Assembly (NCBI RefSeq): GCF_019320115.1 | Contig: NC_089584.1 | Span: forward strand, 100,612,320-100,676,319 | Length of the DNA: 64,000 bases | Source: Miscanthus floridulus | Lineage: Eukaryota; Streptophyta; Magnoliopsida; Poales; Poaceae | Direction: 5' to 3' | In this document: positions 1 through 11,039 of the stretch, piece by piece | How the letters are laid out: each line of letters opens with the position of its first letter | Position numbering within the stretch: the stretch's first letter is position 1 | The notes under the pieces: generated by a model | Database searches by the model: none | What the model was told of the DNA's origin: nothing | What the model saw: only the letters and a program-made list of their open reading frames with translations | Position numbers and translations under genes: made by a program

Positions 1-226
1 GTATTATATTGATCTGGACGACCAAGTAGCTTGATGTAGCCTATCCGCTAGGGGACCCCTGCCTCTCCTTATATAGTCTGGAGAGACAGGGTTACAAGTA
101 AAGTATCCTATTTGGTACTATACAATGTCTTGCGGTGCACGCCGAGCAGCGCCGTGCACGCCTTGATCTTGTGGGCCGGGCCACCTCTGATGGTGCGGCC
201 CATGTCTTGGGGGCCATACCCCCACA
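1..226 (-). repeat. 3' LTR of element C (partial)
   Basis: The right part matches 3758-3983 with about six differences and ends CCCCCACA, the complement of the LTR start TGTGGGGG. A TATATA-type core (complement of ccttatatag, about 75-84) lies in the putative U3. The left part lies outside the window. Confidence 0.85.
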
Positions 227-241
227 GCTAGTCCCCGAGCC
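227..241 (-). other. Polypurine tract of element C
   Basis: The plus strand reads gctagtccccgagcc directly after the LTR edge. On the minus strand this is a purine-rich GGCTCGGGGACTAGC immediately upstream of the LTR TG, the position expected for plus-strand priming. The same tract adjoins the 3' LTRs of elements B (37936) and D (40512). Confidence 0.7.
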
Positions 242-559
242 TGACAGTAGGTGATGTAGTCACGTGGTGCCAGGGTCAGAAAGTAGAAGACCAGCCGAGC
301 AATCAACCAGTCCCTGGGCATAGCCTCAAGATGAGAACAAGCACATTCACCGCAAGGTGAAGTGTGCCCACTTAGTCCCCGAGCCTGCTGGAAGATGAAG
401 AATGAATCTTGTAGCAGGGTCAAAAAAGTCTAAAAGCTTGCCGACGTCGTCTGACATGCGCGTATCAAGACCCCAGATGTACTGCCCAAGATCAGCACCC
501 TGATCCGAACAGCATGGAGTAGCTTGATAGCACACCGACAAGACGTAGCAAGATCCGAG

Positions 560-2545
560 CAGCAAGAGATTCCCCCGGCGTCGCTGGCGATGACCGAGCA
601 CCGAGGAGCGAGGAGTCCTCGGTGTCGCTGGCGATGACCGAGCACCGAGGAGCGAGGAGTCCCCGGTGTCGCTGGCGATCTCCGAGCACCGAGGAGCGTG
701 GAGTCCCCAATGTCGCTAGCGATGACCGAGCACCGAGGAGCGAAGAGTCCTCGGCATCACTGGCGATGACCGAGCACCGAGGAGCGAGGAGTCCCCGGCA
801 TCGCTGGCGATGGCCGAGCATCGAGAAGCGAGGAGTCCCCGGCATCGCTGGTGATGACCGAGCACCGAGGAGCGAGGAGTCCCCAGCGTCGCTGGCGATG
901 TCCGAGCACCGAGGAGCGTGGAGTTCCCGATGTCGCTGGCGATGACCGAGCACCGAGGAGCGAGGAGTCCCCGGCATCGCTGGCGATGACCGAGCACCAA
1001 GGAGCGAGGAATCCCCGGCATCGCTGGCGATGACCGAGCACCGAGGAGCGAGGAGTCCCCGGCATAGGTGGTGATGTCCGAGCACCGAGGAGCAAGGAGT
1101 CCCTGGCATCGCTGGTGATGACCGAGCACCAAGGAGCGAGGAGTACCCGGCATAGGCGGTGAGATCCGAGCACCGAGGAGTGAGGATTCCCCAAAGTCAC
1201 TGGCGATGACCAAGCACCGAGGAGCGAGGAGTCCCTGGTGTCGCGGGCGATTCCCGAGCATCGAGGAGCGAGGAGTCCCCGGTGTCGCTGGCGATGTCTG
1301 AGCACCGAGGAGCGAGGAGTCCCCAGCGTCGCTGGCGATGACCGAGCACCGAGGAGCGAGGAGTCCCTGGTGTCGCTGGCGATGACCGAGCATCGAGGAG
1401 CGAGGAGTCCATGGCATCGCTGGTGATGACCGAGCATCGAGGAGCGAGGAGTCCCCGGCGTCGCTGGCGATGACCGAGCATCGAGGAGCGAGGAGTCCAC
1501 GGCGTCGCTGGCGATGACCGAGCACCGAGGAGCGAGGAGTCCCCGGCATCGCTGGCGATGACCGAGCACCGAGGAGCGAGGAGTCCCCGGCGTCGCTGCC
1601 GATGACCGAGCACCGAGGAGCGAGGAGTCCCCGGCGTCGCTGGCAATGTCCGAGCACCGAGGAGCGAGGAGTCCCCAGCGTCGCTGGCAATGACCGAGCA
1701 CTGAGGAGCGAGGAGTCCCTGGCATCGCTGGTGATGACCGAGCATCAAGGAGCGAGGAGTCCAAAGAGTCGCTGGTGATGACCGAGCACCGAGGAGCGAG
1801 GAGTCCCCTGCATCGCTAGCGATGACCGAGCACCGAGGAGCGAGGAGTCCCAGGCATCATTGGCGATGTCCGAGCACCGAGGAGCAAGGAGTCCCCAGCA
1901 TCGCTGGCAATGACCGAGCATCGAGGGGCGAGGAGTCCCTGGTGTCGCTGGTGATGATCGAGCATTGAGGAGCGAGGAGTCCAAAGCGTCGCTGGTGATG
2001 ACCGAGCACCGAGGAGCGAGGAGTCCCTGGCGTTGCTAGCGATGACCGAGCACCGAGGAGCGAGGAGTCCCCGGCGTTGCTGGCGATGACCGAGCACCGA
2101 GGAGCGAGGAGTCCCCGGCGTCACTGGCGATGTCTGAGCACCGAGGAGCGGGGAGTCCCCAGCTTCGCTGGCGATGACCGAGCACCGAGGAGCGAGGAGT
2201 CCCCAGCGTCGCTGGCGATGACCGAGCACCGAGGAGCGAGGAGTCCCCAACGTCATTGGCGATGACCGAGCACTGAGAAGTGAGGAGTCCCTGGTGTAGG
2301 CGGCGATGTCCGAGCACCGAGAAATGAGGAGTCCCTAGCATAGGCGGCGAGGTCCGAGCACCGACATAGCCGACGACGTCCATGCGGTGAAGTGAGCACC
2401 TGGGAGCGAGGAGTCCCCGGCATCGCTGGCGATGACCGAGCACCGAGGAGTGAGGAGTCCCCGGCGTAGGCGGCGATGTCTAAGCACCGAGGAACGAGGA
2501 GTCCCTGGCATAGGCGGCGAGGTCCGAGCACCGACGTAGCTGACG
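560..2545. repeat. 44-bp minisatellite, about 45 units, inside element C
   Basis: The unit starts gatgaccgagcaccgaggag and continues cgaggagtccccggcgtcgctggc, 44 bp in total, repeated head to tail with point variation (g/a, c/t). Some units carry 'gatgtccgag' and edge units carry 'taggcggcg'. The unit lacks stops in several frames and is not a multiple of three, so it creates reading frames of over 300 codons on the minus strand with a 44-residue period; these are by-products. It differs from the 37-bp unit of element B by a duplicated cgaggag heptamer. Each unit holds the GTCCCCG core also found in the polypurine tract. Confidence 0.95.
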
Positions 2546-3586
2546 ACGCCCGTGCGGTGAAGTGTGCCCACTTAGTCCTCGAGCATGAAGAATCCGAGCG
2601 CTGAGGAGTAACCGACGTAGTTGGCGATGAAGAACGAGCGGCGAACAGTCTGGTCAACTAGTCGGTGGCGAAGTGAGCATTGAGTAGAAGCAACCGACGA
2701 ATAGTCCGATCAACTGGTCGGCGATGGAGTCCATGAACCGAGCGGTCCGACCAGTTGATCAGTGGAGAAGCCCGAGCACTAGGTGATCCAATCACCTGGA
2801 CGATGATCCTGCAATGCAAACATGTAGAACGGGTAGTACATGACGCACAAATAAATAAACTCTGGAGAAAAAACAGCAATGGTGATGAAACGGCGTATGC
2901 AGTTCGCCGATCAGTTGGCGTAAAAATATATTTATGTTTAATATAAACCGCCCGAACAGTTAGTGTGTAGCTGAGTCTCCAGCCCTAGCTAGCCCATAGT
3001 CCATAACATCGAGCGCGGAGCCCGTGCACGTGTAGGAGGAACAGGCGTGACCAAGGAGCCGCTGCCGACCACCCATAACACAGAGCGCGGAGCCCGTAGC
3101 ACATGTAGGGAGGAGCCGGAGACAGGGCCGTCTATGAAGGCGTCCGAGCATCAACGTGACTGTTTGAGGGTTCAGAAAATCATTTGGAGAGCAAATATGG
3201 AGAAAACAGTTCGGAAAAACATTATGGCGATATACGAAGATCAGAGAATATTTAGAAGAATATTAAAGCGTGACTTAGCTTTGGAAGGAGCATCTGGTCG
3301 GCGACGTATAGCGTTATCTGGTCGGCATTGACGGCGAGCACCTGGCGGGCGGTGAGTTGTTGGTGAAGGCGACCTCAGAGGTGGTTCCGAGATCGGATCT
3401 GGTTTGCTAGAGACGTGAAGTCCTGTTGCAGGCTGCTGGAAAGTTGTCGTTGCTGTGATCTCGAATGACGTCAGGTTGCTGAAGGACGCTGCCGTAGGAA
3501 GTCAGGTTGCCACGAGCGGCGTCGATCTTGAGATCCCATCTGGCCCGCCATGGATTAGCGCGCACAGCCCTACCTGGCACGCCAAC
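2546..3586 (-). other. Leader and spacer of element C, no gene
   Basis: No credible coding sequence. The stretch carries motifs shared with the large Tat elements, including paired 'gagcgcggagcccgt' blocks at about 3010 and 3082 and the 'agtctccagccctagctagcc' region at about 2969. The last 20 bases before the LTR read, on the minus strand, GTTGGCGTGCCAGGTAGGG, a primer-binding-site-like sequence also seen after the 5' LTRs of B and, in variant form, of the element at 24962. The tRNA primer is not identified. Confidence 0.7.
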
Positions 3587-3983
3587 TGTCGACAGAATAT
3601 GCTCGGCAATCCACCGAGGGGTATCCCGCGATGGTAGATTTGTCAGTGGGGATGCGCGTAATCAGGAACCAGATGGTGACACAAGGCGCAGAGACAGCGA
3701 TTTAGACAGGTTCGGGCTGTCTGATCGACGTAATACCCTACGTCCTATGTCTTTGGTGTATTGTATTGATCTGGACGACCAAGAAGCTTGATGTAGCCTA
3801 TCCGCTAGGGGACCCCTGCCTCTCCTTATATAGTCTGGAGAGACAGGGTTACAAGTAAAGTATCCTATTTGGTACTATACAATGTCTTGCGGTGCACGCC
3901 GAGCAGCGCCGTGCACGCCTTGATCTTGTGGGCTGAGCCACCTCTGATGGTGCGGCCCATGTCTTAGGGGCCATACCCCCATA
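3587..3983 (-). repeat. 5' LTR of element C
   Basis: 397 bp bounded by TGTCGACA on the left and CCCCCATA on the right (CACA in the sister copy, one transition). The adjoining PBS-like sequence is on the left side, so this is the 5' LTR of a minus-strand element. Confidence 0.9.
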
Positions 3984-4640
3984 GCCGGCCACCTCACTGT
4001 GACCTCGGAGCGGCCCATGGATGACCTCCATAGCCTACGAGCGACCTGCTTGTCCATGCGCTGCATCTATGGCAACCCTGCCATCGGTTAGCGTGTGGCA
4101 CTAGAGCAGTGTAGATGGGGGCTGGGGTGGGACGATGTCGGCAACTACTATGCCCTCTTTTCTAGCCTGACCCACCTCGGTAACCCATAGGCTTGCTTCC
4201 TCACCGGGATACCAATGGTATTCAAATAAACCCATAGGCCCCAGCCATGCCGTGATGATCTTGCCCGCGCCATGGATTGGTCACCATATTGCACTATAGG
4301 CACAATGGTGATACCCATGACGACGACACTGCGAGGCGGTATATGAGACGGGTCGAGGGCGAGGAAGAATCATGGGCGAGGGCAGCAAACCAATGAGTAG
4401 GTGGCTACGCAACAAGGGGTGTGTGTTGTGCCGCCACGAGGTGACCACCGAGGTGATCTGCGAAATGAGGTAGGCCTGGGGAAAGTTGTCATCGCCGTCG
4501 CTAGCACAGGTGCGTGGTGATGTTCCATGCGTAGGTGGCACTTATGGAAATGCAGATGGATGGGAAGGAAGGGCTATGTATTGTAGCGAGGATTGTAGGT
4601 TTCGCCGTGAATTTGAGTTGTTCACATGGGAACTTGGAAT
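3984..4640 (+). pseudogene. F-box/MYND-finger gene copy 1, decayed
   Basis: Conceptual translation gives an F-box-like stretch (ERPMDDLHSLRATCLSMRC), then NYYALFSSLTHLGNP and ACFLTGIPMVFK, as in the large grass family of F-box proteins. Near the end, CSEDCRFRREFELF is the tail of the MYND-like zinc finger usual at the C terminus of that family. Such proteins are thought to act as SCF ubiquitin-ligase adaptors. The start codon is missing because element C interrupts the 5' end. Several stops (near 4105, 4188 and 4227) and frame breaks show it is dead. Its inverted partner is at 6560-7256. The family call is by eye. Confidence 0.7.
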
Positions 4641-4714
4641 AAGAAACTAGTAGTTCACTCTTTATATGCGAGAGTGAATTACTCCCTTCGTCCTGAAATA
4701 TATTGTATTCTGGC

Positions 4715-4902
4715 TTCAGCAGTACTTTTCAGTAAATGAATAGTGTTTTCCTCTCACAACAAATCAGCATAAGCGTCAGCATAAACCAAATTTCAACAAA
4801 ACGAACATGGCCTCATTTCGCTGAAATTTGGCTTATGATGATGCTTATGCTGATTTGTTGTGAGAGGAAAACACTATACGTTCGCTGAAAAGTACTGCTG
4901 AA
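4715..4902. mobile_element. 188-bp MITE with 18-bp terminal inverted repeats
   Basis: The ends TTCAGCAGTACTTTTCAG and CTGAAAAGTACTGCTGAA are perfect inverted repeats, and complementarity continues inward (cctctcacaacaaatcagca and its complement). No coding capacity. The right arm of the surrounding inverted repeat, at about 6490-6520, lacks it and serves as an approximate empty site. No target duplication is clear, so the superfamily is unassigned; the inner sequence resembles common grass hAT-like MITEs. Confidence 0.8.
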
Positions 4903-5262
4903 GTAGTTTGAGCTCCTGAAATATAGTGTATTCTGTAGCTTTTAATGTTTTGTTGTTTTGTTTCAATTTTATTTGTTTCCTTTACGGATTCAACAAAAGT
5001 ACTCATACGAAACATGTTTTCCTGTATAACGTGAGATGTGTTCGGCCCGGTCAGATTTATTATGCTCAGACTTTCTTGCGTGTGCAGTAAAATTTGAGTA
5101 GCTATGTAACTCCTCCTTTAGGCATTAGATCGACGCGAGACTTGATCGAATGAATTTTGTTATGCATGTTTACCATACTACAGATCAGAAAGAGAACCAG
5201 AAAGAAACCTGCAGGCAAAACCAACCAACAGGGGCTAGAAACCGGCTACCAAATGACCAAAG

Positions 5263-6142
5263 GACCTGATGTACACCATGCTCAATAGAGTTTAACCCAC
5301 CTAATACAAAGTTGAATAAAAATAAACACAGACATGTAGAGGTCCAAAAAATACACCCCTGCCCCTCAATACTATGGCATCAGTAAAGATCCTTGGCAAT
5401 TAATATGGATGTTTTGGTCTTTTTTAACTGCTTTAGTCTCTTTTAGTCACCAAAACCAAATAGCCTAGGATCTTTGTTGTTAAACTTTAGTCCTATGTTC
5501 CCTTGTTCTATCATGTTGCATTTTATGTTATGTCATGTTGGATTTGATGTATCTTCTTTATGTTGGGAGTTGGGAGGTTCTTACGTGTCAGACGCGTCCA
5601 AATGAGGAAAAAACTATGGAGGAATCTGTCAGACATGACCAAATGTACAGAGGTCAGACTTTCTTACGTGTGCAATAACATTTCAACACCAGTGGCTACT
5701 CAGCTCTGCATTAGACTGAGGTGAGACTTGCTCCTCGCTGTGAGGTTCTAGCATGTTCAACAAAGATTGACAAAGACACCAAGGCAACAAAAAAACAAAC
5801 AGAAACCAAATGACCTGAGCTACATCATGCTCAACACAGTTCAACCCACCTAATACAAAGTACCACCCCATGACCAAGGAGCAATGAGACGTTTGCGTGG
5901 TTTGGCGTTGTGGCTTGGCCACATCATGTCAATGCGAGTGTCCCTACTGCAATAGGCTACTGATGCCACCCACGCGCGCGTGTCTGCACGGGAATGCAGG
6001 AGCACACAAGCAGTCACAACAGTCGAGGGGTAGACTGAAGGCTAAAGACTAACGAGTTATAGACTGAAGTAGCCATGAAATAAGACGAGTTGGGTTCATC
6101 GCAGATCAAAGCCACTCATGGCTACTACTACTACTGATCCAG
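5263..6142. repeat. Spacer of the inverted repeat, with dispersed repeats
   Basis: No credible gene. It holds pieces of a dispersed repeat that recurs at about 9840-9975, 10430-11010 and 13250-13720. Shared phrases are 'ctcaacacagttcaaccc', 'ggtagactga', 'gggaatgcaggagcaca' and 'ggtcggactttcttgcg'. The family is not identified. Confidence 0.6.
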
Positions 6143-7240
6143 GGGTCATTTGGTAGCCGATTTGTAGCTTCTGTTTGTTGGTTTCGCCTGTAGGTTTCTT
6201 CCTGGTTCTCTTTCTGATCTGTAGTACGGTAAACTTGCATATGGAATTCATCCAATATAGTCTCACATAGATCTAATGCCAAACGAAGAGGCCACATAGC
6301 TATTCAAATTTTACTACACATGCAAGAAAGTCCGAGCATTGTAAATCTAACCGGGATGAACACATCTCATGTTATACAGGGAAACCTATTTCGTACTAGT
6401 ACTTTCGTTGAATAAGGAAACAAATATAATTGAAAAACAACAAAAAGCAAAGCAACAGGAAATCAAAAGCTGTAGAATACACTATATTTGAGGACAAATT
6501 TCAAATGCCAGAATACACTACATTTAGAGAGTGAAAGGACTAGTCTCTTATTCAAATTCCCATTCAAAAAAATGGATTTCTTGACGAAGCCTATAGTCCC
6601 TCGCTGCAATACAACCCTTCCTTCCCATCCGTCTGCATCGCCGCAAGCGTCGCGCCTGCGCAAGGAAGATCACCGCAACTGCACCGCGGCGGCAGCGACA
6701 ACCGTCCCCACGTATTGTAGATCACCTTGATGGCCGAGGCGTGACATAGCACGCCCCCTTGTTGATTAGCCACCTACTCGTTTGGCCGCGCCACCGCCCG
6801 GATTCTTGCTTCGCCCTCAAACCCGTCTCATGCACCGCCTCATAGTGTCCTTGTCGCCAGCACCACCATTGTGCCTATAGAGCAATATGGGACCAAATAG
6901 GCCGTTAGATTGTGCTCGCCATCGGTGGTGCGGGTGAGATCATCGTGGCATGGCTGCGAGCTGTAGTTTTCCTTGAATACTGTTTGTATCCCGGTGAGGA
7001 AGTAAGCCTCTGGGTTGCTAACTTGGGTTAGGCTAGCAAGGAGGGCATAGTAGTTGATGGGGTCGGTTCCCGTCCTCCCGTGTCTGACTCGATCTAGTGC
7101 CAGACGCTGACCAATGGTGGGGTCACCGCAGATGCGACGCATGGACGAGCAGGTCACCAGTAGGCTACAGAGGTTGTCCATGGGCCGATCTGAGGTCACA
7201 ATAAGGTGGCCGGTGATCTCAATTTGCACATCGGTAGGGA
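6143..7240. repeat. Right arm of the long inverted repeat
   Basis: Reverse complement of 3984-5262, without the MITE. It extends a little further than the left arm at the F-box 5' end, because the left arm is cut by element C. The arms are diverged, so the duplication is not recent. Confidence 0.85.
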
Positions 7241-7256
7241 GCACTGTCAGTGACAT
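6560..7256 (-). pseudogene. F-box/MYND-finger gene copy 2, decayed
   Basis: From an ATG at 7254-7256 the frame reads MSLTVLPTDVQIEITGHL, then DNLCSLLVTCSSMRRICGDP (the F-box), YYALLASLTQVSNPEAYFLTG and a Leu/Tyr-rich stretch, up to a stop near 6840. Beyond that stop, similarity to the family continues in broken frames: NQQGGVLCHASAIKVIYNTW is the first part of the MYND-like finger and LYCSEG its end. About 140 family codons are open, better preserved than copy 1. The upstream GC-rich sequence (7260-7400) may be the captured promoter and 5' UTR. An expressed truncated F-box peptide is possible but not shown. Confidence 0.7.
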
Positions 7257-7339
7257 GATTGCTGACTTGGTTGGAGCTACGGCGTGTGGACGACGGCAAG
7301 CCGGAGGGCTGGAGAGGCAGAGTGGGACGACATACATTA

Positions 7340-7720
7340 ATTGAAGGGGAGGTAGGGGAGGCGGCCGAGCGGCGGTTACAGTAGGAGTTCTCTAAATACC
7401 CTCTGCTAACTGGCATGGGAACTCGCAACCGGGTGCATTGAGTGTACACTGTTTCCAATCCCAGGAGTCAAAACGTGAAACGGGGGATGCCAACCAACCA
7501 CGAAGCCTCCATCGCTGTGTCTTGTGGGAGAGCAACTGTTCGGCTCTCCTCTTTAACCATTGTTGCGTCCTATGAGAGAGCAACCATTCTGCTCTCCACT
7601 TTAAAATGACTAGTAGGCTGTTGAGAGCACCACCGACTAGGGTATTCTCTCATACATACGTACCTGTACACATCACATCACCTCCTTCGATCCCTACTCA
7701 CCGGCAGCACATAGAGCGAG
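7340..7720. other. No gene seen
   Basis: Mixed sequence after the inverted repeat. Two short related hairpin-like stretches occur at about 7530-7545 and 7575-7595 (gagagcaac with ggctctcctcttt or tgctctccacttt). No coding support. Confidence 0.5.
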
Positions 7721-7722
7721 CA

Positions 7723-8062
7723 ATGGGGCACTGGTCATCCAGCAAGTATTCCATAGACTATGAAGATGAGGCCGGTGAGGAGGTGAATCAACCGATGGGG
7801 AGCCCACCGACGACGATGAGGAGGATGCGCCGTAGGCGACAGAGGAGGAGGAGAAGCAGGAGGAGGCACCGGTAGAGGAGGTGGACAACATCACTGAGAC
7901 CACTCTACTAGGGTTCGGCCCCATGCTGCGCAACAAGAAGCGCAGGCTCAACCCTCCATCCCCCAGCATGATCGTGGAGGATGAGGATGACTCCTCATTG
8001 GAGTAGGACGATGAGAAGGGTGCTCACAATGATGATAGCGGGGGCAGCGGTGTCGATCAGTA
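7723..8062 (+). pseudogene. Acidic low-complexity coding relic, unclassified
   Basis: From the ATG at 7723 the frame gives MGHWSSSKYSIDYEDEAGEEVNQPMGS. After a one-base shift it continues as an acidic stretch (TDDDEEDAP, EEEEKQEEAPVEEVDNITET), then LLGFGPMLRNKKRRLNPPSP and MIVEDEDDSSLE before stops. It looks like a disordered, charged protein end with a basic KKRRLN patch, possibly from a transposon protein, but I cannot name the family. It contains an in-frame TAG and a frameshift, so it is dead if it was ever coding. Confidence 0.3.
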
Positions 8063-9040
8063 GGTTTCGTTAATTAGTATAGTAGTAGTAGGTCTAATGC
8101 TAACTAGTAGTAGTATAATGGCAGGTGCATTGTAGTGCACTTTTGGTCTATTTTGAATAGCCTCATGTACCCAGATAAATATTAGGAATTAGGAATCAAT
8201 ATAATGGTGGTTTTAATTATTTTTGAGTGCTTTTCATGTATTTTGGAATGTGCTTTTGATGAGGGCACAAAGGTAATGGCTTTCTTTGAACAGTGAACGT
8301 CATTGTGACAAAATAAACAAATTGATATAAACACTAAATAAACATAGAATAAACTAGCGCACTGCCAATTATAGGTTATACATACCACAATTAACTAAGT
8401 TCAAACCATCGCCTAACTCATCTTGTTGCCCTTCCACTTCTGCACCATTTTTTGCATGTCCAGCCTATGGCAAAACGTGGGGGCAGACTGTCCTTTGGTT
8501 GTTGATTTTGCTTGTCTAAGATAAAAGAGCTAACCAGACACCTAATATATGGTCTGGCCTCGTCTAATACAACATGGACAGACTATGCTTTGCTAGCATA
8601 AAAGATTATGCACCTATTCCTAGGTTGGTTTTGTAGAGCTAGGCATGGCTACACGAATAATAAGAGGAGAACAGTGCTACTAGAAAGATAACATAACATC
8701 AAACCATACTTCATATATATGTGGAGTACAACAATGATACAAGTTTAGACTACATAACCATGACTTCACCGACCATAATAAGAGGAGAACGTGCCACACT
8801 AGTCATACAACTACTACATAAACATACTAGTTCTAACTATAGATGATTAACATGACTTCATAGCAATAATGAGCACCAGGTAGCATACTTGTCCGAACCA
8901 CAAATGTTTACATGACTTGATACTACTAATTAATTCAATGAGCGGTGCCATCCACAGCTCTAAGCAAGTCATGCAACAAGGGTACCAACAGGCATGATCA
9001 AAATCCAACTCCTGCAAGGTAAACCTGCCTAGGTTGAAAC
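8063..9040. other. No gene seen; AT-rich with short duplicated phrases
   Basis: The phrase 'ataagaggagaac' occurs near 8661 and 8779, and 'acatgactt' occurs at about 8849 and 8911, suggesting an internal duplication within a decayed element. No frame is supported by domain similarity. Confidence 0.4.
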
Positions 9041-9044
9041 CAGT

Positions 9045-9811
9045 AAACCTTTCCGCCACATCGAACCGGAGGATCACTTCACCCGCTCTCGCCGTGGGGC
9101 ACCGAGAGCCGATCCGACGAAGGCGAGCTAGACCACGATGGGGCCACCTCTATAGAGCCCTCGGACATGTCCTCGGCGGATGGCGAGTGGGACCATGAAA
9201 TTGCAGGAGACCCACTCCTGCCTTGGGGCACCGGGAACAGATCCAACAATGGCGAGCTCGACCATGATGGTGCCACTGATGATGGCGAGGTGGACCGCAC
9301 AGGGAGCGGTGGTGGCGAGCGAACCACCGGTGCTAGTGATGTCAACGTTGTCATTGTGGGTGACGGGGAGACCAATGCCAACCTAGGGGACGACGTGCGG
9401 GACCGCAATGGTGCCTGCAACGATGGCGAGGTGGACCACACCGGGAGCAGCTATGGCGAGCAAACCACCGGTGCCGGTGGCGTCAACATCGTCGTGGGTG
9501 ACTGGGAGACAAATGACAACCTAGGAGATGGCGTGCAAGAGCGCGATGGGTACCAGCAGTCAAGAAGGGTACGAACAGGCATTGAAGCGAGGTGTGCCAG
9601 CGCATTGGAGGAGGCATGGACCAGAGCCCGACCATGGTTCCTCGAGGAGGATCTGGAGCGCTTCATGGGGACGGCCTTCTTGGGAACCGATGGAGAGGCG
9701 GTGGAGGGGACTTTGCAAGGCAATGCAAGGCTAGGGATTTTGGCAATGCAAGGAGGAAGTGAGGCCATACTTTGTACACATAGGGACACCAAGGCTGGAA
9801 CAGGCTTTTGA
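9045..9811 (+). CDS. Unclassified repeat-containing ORF, first ATG at 9167
   Basis: The frame is open from about 9045. The first ATG at 9167 gives 214 residues starting MSSADGEWDHEIAGD. It contains repeated blocks: PWGTxxRSxxGELDHDGAT occurs before and after that ATG, and a block of about 47 residues (DDGEVDRTGSGGGERTTG, later NDGEVDHTGSSYGEQTTG) is duplicated in tandem. The C-terminal third (ALEEAWTRARPWFLEEDLERF) looks globular or helical. There is no signal peptide or membrane segment. I do not recognise the family. The minus strand is also largely open here, so the frame may reflect GC-rich repeat structure. The surroundings are transposon debris, so a captured gene piece or element protein is likely. 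Confidence 0.35.
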
Positions 9812-9837
9812 CATGACCGCATGACGTTCATCATTAC

Positions 9838-11010
9838 TAGTACTATCCGAGTAGTGAATATTTTAGATGGTCGGACCTTCTGTCATCTAGTAAAGTATAT
9901 AGTGTAGTCCATTCCAATCAGTCATAGGCTCACGATAGCCGAGGGGCAGCAACTAGCTAGAGATGGCTACGTGGTTTCATAGGTTCTGATCATCTGCGCA
10001 CCCTCGGCTATGTTTGAAGCTGCCGTTGCAGGAATCCAATACCATACTACTTCATGCAAGGATCCACAAACGATGCAGCTCCTGTTTATAGCACAACTGA
10101 TCAGGCAAAAGTTCTACTCATAGCTGAGTACAAGAGTTACATGTTCGACCCATTCAAATTTATGCTGCTCGAACTATCAGGCGAACATACGGTTTACAAG
10201 AAATAAGTAAACATCATTTCATCTAATATCATAGAGGGACGTGGTCGCGGGAAAAGTTGTGAGCGAGAAGGTTGGGAAAATGCAAATGGGTGAGGGAAGG
10301 GGGAGCCAAAAGGTAGGTGATTGATGCAATGCTATCGGATGAGGGAAGGGGATGAGAGTGAAGCCAATGCGGTAGGAAAGTTGGACACAAGAAGTGAATC
10401 GAGAGAAAGAGCTTTTTACCACCATGACACGCTTGACACCTAAATGCCTTGGTGCGGTTGTGATAGGTATTTTCTGTACTTATTTCACTCCAATCCAAGC
10501 AGTCACAGCTACCAAGGGGCAGACTAATTGCTACTCCATATGACACTTTATTCTGTCCTACGAGATCAAATACTCAGCGGTCGGACTTTCTTGCGTTCGC
10601 AGTAAAAGTCAGCAGTTATGGCTCCTCCGTTTTGCATTCGATTGAGGTGAGACTTGTTTAGATGAACTCCTTGCTCCATTGTTGTTTTAAGGTCAATAAA
10701 TTTTATCAAAGACACGAGTTGGCCTCAACAGAGATCAAAGGCACTCATGAATGTTTAGCATATTATAGATAAGATCAAAGACAACTAGAAAGAAATCTAT
10801 AGCAAAAAGTAATCAATAGGGTTTACAAACCAGCGATAAAAAGACCAAAGGACCTGAGCTACACCATGCTCAATAGAATTTAACCCACCTAATGCAAAGT
10901 TCAACAAAAGTTAACACCAACACGCAAATAAGAGTTCACATATTTACAAAGGCGTCCCACAGATCAAACCTATTCATGATTACTAATACTACTAATACAT
11001 CCCACAGATA
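9838..11010. repeat. Dispersed repeat copies, no gene
   Basis: Two partial copies (about 9838-9975 and 10430-11010) of the family also present at 5263-6142 and 13250-13720. Shared motifs: 'ggtcggactttcttgcg', 'gcagtaaaa', 'gaggtgagacttg', 'ctgagctacaccatgctcaa' and 'cccacctaatgcaaagttc'. The middle (9976-10430) holds nothing recognisable. Confidence 0.6.
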
Positions 11011-11039
11011 GGGTTGAGGCTGGCATGTAGGATCATCTC

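Larger units (their letters stand above)
1..3983 (-). mobile_element. Non-autonomous Tat-type LTR retrotransposon C
   Basis: Two near-identical LTR copies flank about 3.4 kb with no gag or pol. On the minus strand the order is 5' LTR (3583-side, 3587-3983), PBS-like site, leader, spacer, minisatellite, polypurine tract and 3' LTR (1-226, cut by the window edge). The LTR begins TGTGGGGGTATGG and ends CTGTCGACA on the minus strand. By eye the two LTRs differ at about six of 226 compared positions, which makes C the youngest element here. Its spacer (about 2830-3160) matches sequence that follows pol in the large elements at 24962 and 40041, so C looks like a deletion derivative that depends on their proteins. 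It is inserted in the left arm of the inverted repeat that starts at 3984. Only the right target flank is in the window, so no target duplication can be shown. Confidence 0.85.
3984..5262. repeat. Left arm of a long inverted repeat
   Basis: This arm pairs in reverse complement with about 6143-7240. Anchors seen: the F-box segment near 4007 versus 7190, the 'gtattctgtagctttt' segment near 4930 versus 6470, and the 'ccagaaagaaacctgcagg' segment near 5200 versus 6190. The match starts directly at the edge of element C, so C truncates the arm. An extra small element (4715-4902) is present here and missing from the right arm. Confidence 0.85.

Noticed and set aside
492..2443. Very long minus-strand reading frames (over 300 codons) in the 44-bp array
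   Set aside because: The period of the peptide equals the DNA unit length in bases, several frames are open at once, and no start context or homology supports a gene. They arise because the unit has no stop codons and is not a multiple of three.
560..2545. CRISPR-like appearance of regular repeats
   Set aside because: Head-to-tail units without unique spacers, in plant nuclear DNA inside an LTR element; a minisatellite.
9079..9441. Ser/Pro-rich minus-strand frame opposite the ORF at 9045-9811
   Set aside because: Composition mirrors the repeats on the plus strand; no independent support.
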